Source: Branchiostoma lanceolatum (Eukaryota > Chordata > Leptocardii > Amphioxiformes > Branchiostomatidae). From it: DNA of 64,000 nucleotides. Shown piece after piece: positions 32,464 to 41,753 of this stretch. The translations under genes and the position numbers were made by a program. Under the pieces are notes generated by a model, which saw only the letters and a list, made by a program, of their open reading frames with translations, was not told the DNA's origin and searched no databases. The stretch lies in contig NC_089738.1 in the NCBI RefSeq assembly GCF_035083965.1, positions 16,757,734 through 16,821,733 of the forward strand, read 5' to 3'. Within the stretch, counting starts at the first letter, position 1, and each line of letters starts with the position of its first letter.

Positions 32464-34616
32464 TATCCTAAATCTTGACTAATTATGACTTGCACGCTTT
32501 TACAGCTACCCAGAGAACTACCCTAGCAACCTGTACTGCACCTGGGTCATCCCCGCCAGTCAGTACCCCGTCACTGTCATGTTCACCGACTTCGAGCTCG
32601 AGGAGGGAGGATTCTTCAGCAGCTGTTCTTATGACCACCTTGAGATCCTCGACGGAAGGACAAGCAAGGGTACGGCGTTTTGACTTAATCAACTCGACCC
32701 CCAATAGACCGATGGAAATGTCCATGTAGCTCAACTGGTAGCAGCATCACATTTGAGCTCCTGGTTCCAATTTGTTGGCAACTGTGAGACCCCGAATCAA
32801 ATCCGGGGAAGGGCATCCTGGTTGTAGCTGCATTTGTCTTTTGGAAGGGACGTAAAATGGGGGTCCCGTAATCTAGGAGGTGCGCATTAAAATGCACTAA
32901 ATGCGGGCTCATCACTCAGAGGGGTACCGACTGGCTGTACTTCAGATGAATATGACTATAACCAGCTCGGGCGTTAAACCATGGTCCACTGTTCACTGTG
33001 CTTGTGGAACAAAAAAGCTAGGGGAATTTCTCGTGTACAATGAACCTGAGTGGGGTCGTGTGGCGTAACGGCAGGGTGTTCGACTCAGAACCAAGAGGTC
33101 CCGAGTTCAAATCCCCCTGACGCCACCGATGTTGTGCCCTTGGGAAAGGCACTTGACACGACTTTCCTCACTTCGCCCAGGTGCATAAAAATAAAAATGG
33201 GTATGTTGTTATCTGTACGTGGCACTGTTAATATAAGTTATAAAAAACTTGAGTGCAGTGTCACGTCGTCCTTGTCGGTCCAAAACCGAAAAAAAATAAA
33301 AAATGAACCTGCTGTGATTTTCCGTAGGAAAATACTGCGGCATGGATGTCCCGGCCGTCATCACCACAACAAACGGCGTCAGGATTAACTTCAAGACCGA
33401 CTCCAGCGTCGGTATGCGTGGATTCAGGTTCGAGTACCGCGTCGCCACTCAAGCCCCGACCAAGCCACCCACCGAGAAGCCAGGTATTGTAAAACTCTAT
33501 GCAAATACGAAGGGGTGTCCCCGTGGTGTAGTGGTCTGCGCTTCTGTCTCTCACCACATCTGGTTCTGATTACTTGGACCAGAAGGACTGGGGTTCAAGC
33601 TCCAGGTAGGACACCTCTGGACAAGAGGCGCATTGAGTCATACCAAAGACTTTATAAAATTGGTACATACTTCTGAAACAGTATGGAAATTAAACACTCT
33701 TCACTGCCAGTGGACTAGCCCCCTGCTACAGTGATTGCACCACATTGTGGCCCAGGACTAAGAAACGGAGATGGGTTTACATCAATAATGGTGTGGGAGG
33801 ATTTTAACTTAACTAATGCAAATACGAAACATTGTAATACATTCCTGATGAAGAACACTGTTATCAGTATAATGATCTATAGTCGTAGCATGCATAAATT
33901 GTCTTTATTTCTATTCGCAAAGTATATCAATTTAGTGCTTTAAAATTGTCAGATATATTAACAATAGTTCAACTGCCATGTATGTACAAGTGGTCATACA
34001 TTCTACTTGTTGCCATTGTCGTGCAATAAAGTTGTCTTTTGTAATACACATCAATTTAATGTCAACTCACACACTTCCACCGGTTACCTAAGATATGTAC
34101 CAATACTGCCACATCAAAAACGGTGTTTTCGAGGCCTTCTCAAGATTTTCTTGAACGCCGTGATATCATGTTAAGTGTGGATACCTAACAGAACTTCCTT
34201 TTCAGCCCCTATGCTGCTTTTTAAGTTTCTTAAGAACATAATTGGGCGAATACTCTCAAAAAAGAGAAAAAGAAGAAGAACTTTATTGCAGGAAAATCTT
34301 ACGCGGTACAATGTATGGCAACAACTATAAAACATAGTACAAAATAGAAAAAATAGATAAAACTCAACATCCTAATTACTGAAACAATAAGGGATAGCAA
34401 AAGTGTTTGATATAGTGTTAGAATAGAGTAGGGCTAATCATGAGTTTTTTTACTTTGAACTACAAAGCGGTCTTTTATATTATTTTTATTTCATTTTACT
34501 TTTATAATATTTAAGAAATATATCATACTTGTACAATCGTACCAATCTAGATTTTTTTGTGTTCTCCCTCAGCCGGCAGTGGAGATGGTAGCGGAGACGA
34601 CTTCTTGTTCCCTTAG
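30185..34616 (+). CDS. Secreted two-CUB-domain protein A
   Basis: Seven exons: 30185-30233, 30740-30879, 31390-31489, 32026-32209, 32506-32669, 33328-33483 and 34573-34616. They give 278 residues, all junctions in phase. The order is signal peptide (MMFFVVGVFCLATIANG), CUB domain 1 (about 21-135), CUB domain 2 (about 143-250), a Thr/Pro linker (TQAPTKPPTEKP) and the tail AGSGDGSGDDFLFP. The eight CUB cysteines are all present: 21-47, 82-100, 143-169 and 198-216 by family pairing. CUB domains bind proteins, often through calcium; no protease or other catalytic domain is attached. The ATG is doubled (MM); either could start. It is the first and most diverged of four tandem paralogues, with the longest CUB1 loop (GTDGFFGLFGGS). 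Partner and tissue are unknown. Confidence 0.92.
30965..31100 (-). repeat. Interspersed repeat, copy of 20,085-20,215
   Basis: In intron 2 of CUB gene A, inverted relative to the copy in the SLC3A1-like gene: ACCTGCTGACGTTTCGGTG and GCTTCTGACTGGAGTACTGC are shared. The two copies lie on opposite strands about 11 kb apart. Confidence 0.6.
32405..32461. repeat. (GA)n microsatellite, intron 4 of gene A
   Basis: About 57 bases of GA repeat with one interruption, 45 bases before exon 5. Confidence 0.95.
32716..33045 (+). mobile_element. Degraded tRNA-derived SINE, intron 5 of gene A
   Basis: A good A box (TAGCTCAACTGG near 32,727), a degenerate B-box region, a middle segment related to 11,225-11,310 in reverse, and a right end resembling the 2500-2775 repeat (GTTCACTGT, GGGGAATTTC, ACAATGAACCTG). 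Confidence 0.5.
33055..33190 (+). mobile_element. tRNA-derived SINE, truncated copy
   Basis: A box TGGCGTAACGGC and B box GAGTTCAAATCCC, then GATGTTGTGCCCTTGGG and AAGGCACTTGACACGAC, as in the SINE at 12,512. The 3' part is missing. Confidence 0.7.
33512..33815 (+). mobile_element. Full-length SINE with 13-bp target duplication
   Basis: A 304-bp insertion bounded by identical ATGCAAATACGAA at 33,499-33,511 and 33,816-33,828. The head is tRNA-like (A box TGGTGTAGTGGT, B box GGGTTCAAGC) and the tail is GGATTTTAACTTAACTA. It begins only 28 bases after the exon-6 donor of CUB gene A. A second full copy, inverted, lies at 37,052-37,373. Confidence 0.88.
34260..34410 (-). mobile_element. LINE-tail-like repeat
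   Basis: AGAACTTTATTGCAGG and GGTACAATGTATGGCAACAAC resemble tails at 22,495 and 48,790. Intron 6 of gene A. Confidence 0.45.
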
Positions 34617-34759
34617 ATCTTCCGACTTCTGACGACTTACAGCAACTACAACATCGAGAAATCAAAAGAGCGATATTCAATTACTACATACGTACTAGCA
34701 ACTTCGACGACTGGTGTCATATAAGCCCATATGGGATGGGCAATTGTTTTACATGACAC

Positions 34760-34765
34760 AATAAA
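34760..34765 (+). terminator. Polyadenylation signal, gene A
   Basis: AATAAA 144 bases after the stop codon. Confidence 0.6.
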
Positions 34766-34779
34766 ACATGCATTCATTC

Positions 34780-35720
34780 ATTCTCTCGTTCGTTCATTCA
34801 AGTGCATATGTTAATAATTGTTGCGTTTTCCAGTCTAAGACGAGATGCAGATAAAGACAATTATTGCAATCTAAATCTGCTGTTTGGAACCACCATACTG
34901 AAATGGGACTGTAACACTTAATACGGTTTCACTACACCAGGAAGATTTAGAACAAGCTACTGGTATTTCTAACCACTCGATGGTGTAATTTACTGTCACA
35001 ACCTTCACCTTGACGGAACGGCCACCACTGGCAATCTGGAGCCGTAGAGATCTTTGCTTGAGACACACTGACAATATGAAATACCCAATACCGGATTCGA
35101 TATTCAAGGTCTGAATATCAGTCAACCAACGAAACGTTAGATTTTGTGAGCAAGCATAAGTTGGGCTGTTTAATAACATTATCTTATTTGGAAGCTTTTG
35201 AAAACATTTAAGTAGCTTTAATATAGATCTGATGAGGCCTAAGGGATGGAGCCTTCTGTTCATGACAATGAACCTGGTTTAAAAATATTCTAAAATTCCG
35301 CGAATGTATCCCTAAGGTAATTGTTTTCTTTTCTTTTTTATTCTGTATATACGCCATGGCCATGATTTTGGGTAATATATAGCTCTTGGGCTCGGAAAGA
35401 AGTGGTATGGGTTTGGGCCCTCTAGCAGGTTTGTGTAGAAGACATTTGGTACATAGATTTCTATCTTCAGCCCAATGTCATCATATTATTATTTCTAGAC
35501 TCCTGTCTCTCTTGAGAACTACAGTTTAGCTCGTGAAACAACAATGACGAAATCAGAAAACGTTATTTTTATCCTTGAAGCCTTGTGACCCGCGCATAAG
35601 AACGGACCACAACCCATTAGATACATAAAGTAGTTTCCGTCGGGTTCTATTTCTGGTGCACGATGAAGGACGTAGCCGGTCACGTAAAGACAGTTAAGTT
35701 CAAGGAGAAAAGATGGTTTG
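34780..35720. other. Gap between CUB genes A and B
   Basis: A 130-codon minus-strand frame (34,871-35,263) has no recognisable motif and is not supported. Nothing else is visible. Confidence 0.35.
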
Positions 35721-35724
35721 GACA

Positions 35725-35732
35725 TATAAATA
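35725..35732 (+). promoter_or_regulatory. TATA box of CUB gene B
   Basis: TATAAATA, 62 bases before the ATG. Confidence 0.65.
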
Positions 35733-35786
35733 CTGCAATACCATACAACCTGTGCACACTTGATCTGACTTTGGCATCTCTACAAC

Positions 35787-38700
35787 ATGTTGTTCGCTGT
35801 TCTCGGAGTTTTGTCCCTTGCGGCCGCTGCCAACGGTAAGTCCAGTCGACGTTTTCCGCTTTTCACCTCATCTGCTCCGTCAAGGACATTAATCATTATT
35901 ATTCAACCAGCGTTAGTTTAGTTTGTTTTGGATGGAAAACAAGACAAAATGGCAGGAATATCATAATGACTTTTTGCGTTTCTGGCGTTTCGATGGGTGA
36001 ATTCTTTGGGAGATAGAAGTGTTAAATTTTTAGCAAAGATTCACATGAGGATGATAAAGGTGCACGTGTGTATCATCAAAGTCTAGTGAAACTGTGGAGC
36101 ATATCTTTATATGAGATACGCGACAGCAATCAGACAGGGAAAATGTCGTTTGCTAAGGCCTTGGATGTACTGCCTCACAGACAGAGATGTAGGTGCATGT
36201 CTAATTTAACTACACACTATCAACATGAGACACCCACTTGCATCTATTCTAATGGTTTGTCTGCCTAATTCTATATTTTGTACTCAGAACCAGAACATTA
36301 GACGTTTCCATAGTGGAAAACCTAGTTTTAATGACGATGTCTTTTTCGTTCTTCCAGGCCAGTGCGGGGGAAATCTTATAGGGCCGAGCGGTGACGTGAA
36401 CTCGCCGGGCTACCCGAACGGTTACGGCCCGAACCTGGACTGCACGTGGACCATCCCGGCCCGAGGCGGCAGCGTTACAGTGGAGTTCAAGGTGGGGCTA
36501 GCTAGGTTTGTGCAAGTGTAACAGTGGGGGTTCAAGCGCCTCCAACTGACCAGGCTAACTGGTCGCGACCTTTTAGCGTAGTGGTTAAGGCGTGCGTGCC
36601 TGTGATCTGGCCTCCGGTTTCGGCGTGAGTTCGAATCTCGGTTGGGATCACTTCTGTTTCTACTCGCTCCTTTGATTTGTTTCACTGGTTCCCACACCGG
36701 GAATCGAACCCGGGCCTTGGCGGTGAGAGCGCCAAATCCTAACCACTACGCTAAAAGGTCGCGACCAGTTAGCCTGGTCAGTTGGAGGCGCTTGAACCCC
36801 CACTGTTACACAAGGTGGTCTTGTGCAAACTCGGATTAAGAAACCTACCAACCTACCACATTTATAGGTAAAAGTAGGGTTCTATCCCAATTTGTCACCC
36901 ATGGACCAGATGATATTGGTGTATATGTTAAGTCATTCGATGGCACTAATGGTTTTAATTCCTAGCATTGCTGGCCCACTAGACATTGTGTCTTTGGGAA
37001 AGGCACTTTACATGACTATCCTCACTCCACCCAGGTGTAGAAATTAGCTATTAGTTAAAATTAAAGTTAAAATCCTCCCACACCATAATTGATGTATAGG
37101 GCGGTGCCCATCTCCGTTTCATAGCCCTTGGGCCACACTGTGGTGCAATCACTGCAGCAGGGGGCTAGTCCACTGGCAGTGGAGTGTGTTTAACTTCCAT
37201 ACTGTTTCATAAGTATGTACCACTTTTATAAAGTCTTTGGTATGACTCAATGCGCCTCTTGTCCAGAGGTGCCCTACGTGGGGCTTGAAGCCCAGTCCTT
37301 CTGGTCCAAGTAATTTGAACCAGATGTGGCAGAGTAGCAAAGGCGCAGACCACTACACCACAGGGACACCCCCAGAAATTAGCTATAGGTACCTTCCAAT
37401 ACCGTGTGCAAGACACAGTGGATATCAACATACGAACCCTACGGCTTAAAAAAGGCTATGGGAACTCTACTCCTTTTTTTGTCGAAAGTGACTCTATTTA
37501 TTGAATGTAGTTGATGACCTTTTTTGATGTTTCAATATTGAACGTTCGTCTGCTTCCAGGATTTCTCCATCGAGGAAGCAGACACGTTCCTGTTCTTCAC
37601 GATATGCAACAATGACAAGGTGGAGATCATAGTGGGCGAATCGTCCCAGGGTGAGTGTACTTAGCAGACTCACTAAATTTCCAACATAAATTCAAATCAA
37701 ACATACGCGTAGCAGAGGCTATGGCACGGGACAGGGCTTCCCGGAGGAGCCTTTTGGAGAGCAAGGGGCAGTTACTGGTCTGGGCACGTAGGCAGGTAGA
37801 CAGGCAGGCATTCCTATAGTGGGCGCAAACGTTTAACGGTGCAGTAGCCTTGTGGATGGATTCGCCAAAAAAGCAGTTACTCAAACAACTGGATATGATT
37901 TTGGAATATGATTTTGGATATGATTTTCCAAAATCATATCAAGTTGTTTGAGTAACTGCTTTTTTGGCGTATCTTATTACCTGGATGTCTAATCTTCATC
38001 TTATTACCTGGATGTCTAATCTTCATCGACGTATTGTGGATGGATCATTCGCATTTGGAAAGGTCGCAGGCCGACCGGGTCTTATACCATGTAAGTAGTG
38101 GTTTGTGTGGCCCTAGGCCTAGGCCTGTAGAAACAAAGATAGGCACCAACCCTATACACCGAGAGGATTACCGTTGACGTCGAAGAATGTTGAGACATCT
38201 ACGTCATAAGAAACATCACAGAGACGTCACTCAAACAACTGAAGAAGTTTTGTAAACATTCAGTTAGCATCTAATGGGTCACTGACGAAACGTAGTGAGT
38301 GCTACCTGAAATGTCTGACCGTTAAAAAGATGTTTGAGACCTTCCAATCACGAGTCGAGATGGCAGCCCAAGTGTTTCCAATGAGCAACTTTAGTATTGT
38401 TTGCCGCTAAGATTTTCAATGCCGCTCAACAGGAACCTACTGTGGAACGGACATGCCCATGACCATCACTGCCAGTGAGGACATCCACATCCGCTTCTTG
38501 TCGGATGACGTGGTGGAGGGGATGGGCTTCTCTTTCTCCTACGTGGTGCAGTATGCACTGGCTAGCGCACCGTGTGGAGCCCACATCAACGGCTCTGGCA
38601 CGGCCATGTCACCAAAGTAAGCTGTGTGTTAGTTAGTTAGTTAGTTACTTTGTTTGTTAGTTCTTGTCGGATGACATGGTGGAAGGGATCCGGAGGGGCT

Positions 38701-38826
38701 TCTCTTTCTCCTACGTGGTGCAGTACGGCCTGTCTAGCGTACCGTGTGGAGCCCACGTCAATGGCTCTGGCACGGCCGTGTCACCAAAGTAAGCTTTTGT
38801 CTGTTTGTTTTGTTTGTTTGTTTGTT

Positions 38827-38857
<31 letters not shown>

Positions 38858-38949
38858 CTGTGAGGATGTGTGTGTGTGTGTGTGTCTGTGTCTGTGAGGA
38901 TGTGTGTGTGTGTGTGTCTGTGAGAATGTGTGTGTGTGTGTGTGAGTGT

Positions 38950-38980
<31 letters not shown>

Positions 38981-40264
38981 ATTTCGTATAAGCGGTAAAC
39001 CACAAGACACAAAGTAGAACAATAGGTCGATTGAGGAGTCTGCGAGCTCGACAAGGACATTTTTCCGTCACCGTGTTTGCTAAAAAAACAAGGGAGAAAA
39101 TTAGGACAAAAGATTTGGGTTTTAGCATCCAGAACAGCATTTACCTAGAATAGAATAAAGAAATAAAAGTTATATTTCAAGCACACTTAAGCACATATCT
39201 GACAATGTCTCTCTTGCGCAACTGTCCAGCTACCCCAACAATTACCCAGACAACCAGGATTGCACCTGGACCATACCCAGTACCCAGTACGGCTACACCG
39301 TGACCTTCACCGACTTTATGCTGGAGTCTGCCAGCTTCTTTGCGGGTTGCTATGACTACGTAGACGTCTTCGAGGGAGCGACAAAGCTTGGTGGGCACTA
39401 TATCATGTGCTTTATCATTTCAGAAGGCGCAAAACTTTAGAATACACCCTACTATTGTTGATCTATCCACCACCCATAAATCGTGTCCATAGCTTGTTCA
39501 GAACACGAGATATGAAAACCGGAAGTTCTGCTGCAGTACCAAGGACAAAGGCCAGGAGGGCCATAATCGACTTTGATCTGCGTCTTCCCAAGACCTTCCC
39601 ACGTACCTAATATCATCGCAATCCACTTAGTGGCTCTTAAGTTATGCTGACCACAAACACCATGAAACACACAGACAAACAGACACACACACACAGACAC
39701 AGACAGGCGGACAGACCGAAACAATACCTCTATTTTCTAGACACTCACAAGATCTCTAAATGTTTTACGGATGTTTGAGATCTTCGATTTCTTGTCTTTT
39801 ATTCTAGGCAGGTTCTGTGGCAGTAATCCTCCGCCTACTGTGACGAGCGCTAACGAGATCAGGATCAAGTTCTTTGCGGACGGCAGTGTCCAGGATCGAG
39901 GCTTCCAGTTTGACTATCTCAAGCTGGACACGCCAATAACAACTATCAAACCCCTAGAGACCACCAAAGCAGGTGTGTTCACTTCATTATATCTTGTAAA
40001 TATGTCATAAAGACCTGTGTCAAAGATTGGATCAAGCCATATTGCCGATTTTCGTGTTGTTATTTTTACAAAGTTGTAACGTTCCGGTCGTTTCGTTTGT
40101 GAACAAAACAATTGATTAGAGTGTTTTTCTCAACTATATGGTTCCATATCTTTGCTGTTAAAGGTCCATATTTGAAATATCACATAGTTAACAATAGACT
40201 ATAAAACAAGCGTCTTGTTACCTTCTTTTACACAGATGGAAGTGGAGATGGCATGATCATCTAA
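35787..40264 (+). CDS. Secreted two-CUB-domain protein B
   Basis: Seven exons: 35787-35835, 36358-36491, 37560-37650, 38433-38616, 39230-39390, 39808-39972 and 40236-40264. They give 270 residues with the same phase pattern as gene A. The signal peptide [17 protein letters not shown] is followed by CUB1 opening QCGGNL and CUB2 opening PCGAHI. The linker is [15 protein letters not shown] and the tail is DGSGDGMII, the shortest of the four. CUB1's third cysteine region reads ICNNDKVEI where paralogues have CNFDYVE/CNYDYVE: the Asp-Tyr typical of calcium-binding CUB domains is replaced, so CUB1 of B may bind calcium poorly. Introns 2 and 3 carry SINE and fold-back insertions, and intron 4 carries a partial duplicate of exon 4. 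Confidence 0.92.
36516..36811. repeat. Palindromic element with two tRNA-like segments
   Basis: Arms of about 74 bases (36,516-36,589 and 36,738-36,811) are almost perfect reverse complements. The centre differs between strands. The plus strand has a tRNA-like TAGCGTAGTGGTTAAGG...GAGTTCGAATCTC. The minus strand (about 36,760-36,686) closely matches the tRNA-Glu(CTC) body. It lies 24 bases past the exon-2 donor of gene B. Confidence 0.8.
36686..36757 (-). pseudogene. tRNA-Glu(CTC)-like pseudogene
   Basis: The minus strand shows TAGTGGTTAGGATTTGGCG, the CTC anticodon loop (GCGCTCTCACCGC) and GGTTCGATTCCCGG, as in animal tRNA-Glu. The 3' acceptor (GTGTGGGA) has no complementary 5' strand, because that side is replaced by the palindrome arm. 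It is therefore not a functional tRNA. Confidence 0.7.
36981..37470 (+). mobile_element. SINE interrupted by a younger SINE
   Basis: The 12,512-type SINE body (ATTGTGTCTTTGGGAAAGGCA, CCTCACTCCACCCAGGTGTAG) runs to about 37,051. It resumes at about 37,387 (TACCTTCCAATACCGTGTGC, AAAAAGGCTATGGGA), matching the continuous copy at 52,481-52,690. The interruption is the SINE at 37,052-37,373. Confidence 0.75.
37052..37373 (-). mobile_element. Full-length SINE, inverted, with 13-bp target duplication
   Basis: Flanked by identical AGAAATTAGCTAT at 37,039-37,051 and 37,374-37,386. On the minus strand the head has A box TGGTGTAGTGGT and the tail GGATTTTAACTTTAATTTT. It is the same family as 33,512-33,815 in opposite orientation. 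Confidence 0.88.
37863..37968. repeat. Fold-back repeat, intron 3 of gene B
   Basis: CGCCAAAAAAGCAGTTACTC mirrors GAGTAACTGCTTTTTTGGCG around a short ATATGATTTTGG repeat. Same family as 8696-8915. Confidence 0.75.
38664..38790 (+). pseudogene. Partial duplicate of gene B exon 4 with donor
   Basis: Repeats the 3' two-thirds of exon 4 (from TTCTTGTCGGATGAC through TCACCAAAGTAAGC) with point changes and a short insertion (ATCCGGAGGGGC). It keeps a splice donor but no acceptor, so it should be intronic unless used as an alternative donor from the true exon. Confidence 0.88.
38828..38981. repeat. (GT)n microsatellite, intron 4 of gene B
   Basis: GT repeat with recurring CTGTGAGGATGTGTG interruptions, directly after the duplicated exon-4 fragment. 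Confidence 0.95.
39456..39735 (-). mobile_element. Interspersed repeat, minus copy
   Basis: The minus strand carries AGGTATTGTTTCGGTCTG, a CT/GT-rich run, GTCAGCATAACTTAAG, GATGATATTAGGTACGTGG and TTGGTACTGCAGCAGAACTT. The same order is found on the plus strand at 54,507-54,800. Its 5' half also resembles 31,515-31,620. Family not identified. Confidence 0.65.
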
Positions 40265-40424
40265 GGACAGTCTATTGTTCAACAACGGCCATGCCATGAC
40301 GACCCATCCCGTGAAAGATCTCCCTCATTCACAGTTCAAACTGTACTTTCTCTGCAAGCTGCCTGACTTGAATGCATGATGATGCGTGCAGCTGGCAGAT
40401 ACTTCATTTAGGCATCTTGTCCGA

Positions 40425-40430
40425 AATAAA
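40425..40430 (+). terminator. Polyadenylation signal, gene B
   Basis: AATAAA 161 bases after the stop. Confidence 0.7.
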
Positions 40431-40434
40431 TGCA

Positions 40435-41400
40435 ATGGAGTTCAGAAGCAAACCATAGTGTGTTGTCTTTTTCTCTAGCCATCTAAGGACCCGCAGTGCA
40501 GTACAACATTTTGACCTTTTGTAACCATATAGATAACGTTACAAAGCGAAGCTATTAAAACATTGTGAATCCCTAAATAAAATTCAGAATGACAACAATA
40601 TCAAGGTAAATACACACAAGCGCAAACAACGCTCATACAGATTTTGTTTTACATCTACTCATAACGAAGAAGAATATCTTAAAATCCCAAACGCACAACG
40701 AGGAACGACCTACACCGACTTAGTTGAATCAGTTACCACAAACTCCGTATCGAGTAAGGAAGTAAAATGCTTAATTTTTTTTGAACACAGATTATGTATA
40801 CTTTTAGGACCGCGCATCTCTGGAGCAAAGTCTGCCAAAGAAATTGTCACTTTTGTGACTCGAATGAGGTAGAAGCCCGCTAGTTTGTGTAGTAGTGATA
40901 GACATATTCTTCATATAAAAATTCCTCACTTTGAATTTGCGCCTAGTGTTGAAAAATACATTTTTTATACGTTTCGACCATTCTTTACTTAGCAAACTCA
41001 CATCAACCTCTACATTCTACATCACAAAGAAACGAGAAGAAAACGAACCTATGACCTAAATGTAGTCTTAGAACCCGTGTTTTAGATTAGTATTCGAAGT
41101 GCTGTCCATATGTGTTCTTTACTACTACATTGTATCCGTATGCTTGTACTTAACCCGATAGGGTATGAATGTGCAATGAATGAATTAACGGAACCCTACA
41201 TTTTGCCGCAATGCGCTTAGCACAGGTCACATGTTAACAAGCATATACATTTTCATTTCTGCTTAAAAAAAGCGTAGTATACTCTGGTGCTTTCGGCTTC
41301 CTCTCTCTTCTTGGTGATTGTAAATGTAGGAGGCTGTATAATTAGTCAGAGATGGTTTATCGAAGGTGATCATCATCATTTGACCTTTCTAAACTCGACA
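40435..41400. other. Gap between CUB genes B and C
   Basis: AT-rich; nothing recognised before the tandem duplication at 41,401. Confidence 0.35.
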
Positions 41401-41604
41401 AACCACACAGCAAGGCTATGTGCTTGTACATATCTTTGATGCTGTCGAATCATTTTGATTATCATTCAGCAAATTTTGATGATCCGGTTGCAATGGTGAG
41501 CTAGCCAAACCTACACAGCAAGGCCAGGTGCTTGTACAGACGCTGCTGTTGTCGCACGTTTGGCTTAATTTTGCTGATCCGGTTGCAATAGTGAGCTGGA
41601 TAAA
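41401..41604. repeat. Two-copy tandem duplication upstream of gene C
   Basis: 41,401-41,507 and 41,508-41,604 are diverged copies (ACACAGCAAGG, GTGCTTGTACA, GATCCGGTTGCAAT, GTGAGCT in both). They end about 150 bases before the gene C ATG, so they are candidates for a duplicated promoter-proximal element. Confidence 0.65.
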
Positions 41605-41627
41605 CAGCGTTGCTTCCGCCGGAATCT

Positions 41628-41635
41628 ATTTATAC
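41628..41635 (+). promoter_or_regulatory. Weak TATA-like element, gene C
   Basis: ATTTATAC, about 120 bases before the ATG. Spacing differs from the paralogues, so this is tentative. Confidence 0.3.
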
Positions 41636-41753
41636 CAAATGGCGTCAACAAATACCTTGAAAAATGATAATCACCCTGGTAACCAAACGTGGATCTTACA
41701 TAAATATCACAAAGTAATGATTTCAAAGCAGTGAACGCTGACGTCCTGACAAC

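Noticed and set aside
32483-32734. Antisense frames over CUB exons (also at 33,209-33,557, 39,177-39,398, 44,845-45,042, 52,146-52,346)
   Set aside because: Shadows of GC-rich sense exons; the plus-strand frames splice in phase and carry CUB motifs.
34871-35263. 130-codon minus-strand frame between CUB genes A and B
   Set aside because: No recognisable motif or supporting signals; likely chance in an AT-rich gap.
36686-36757. Functional tRNA-Glu gene
   Set aside because: The 5' acceptor strand is replaced by palindrome sequence and cannot pair with the 3' side.
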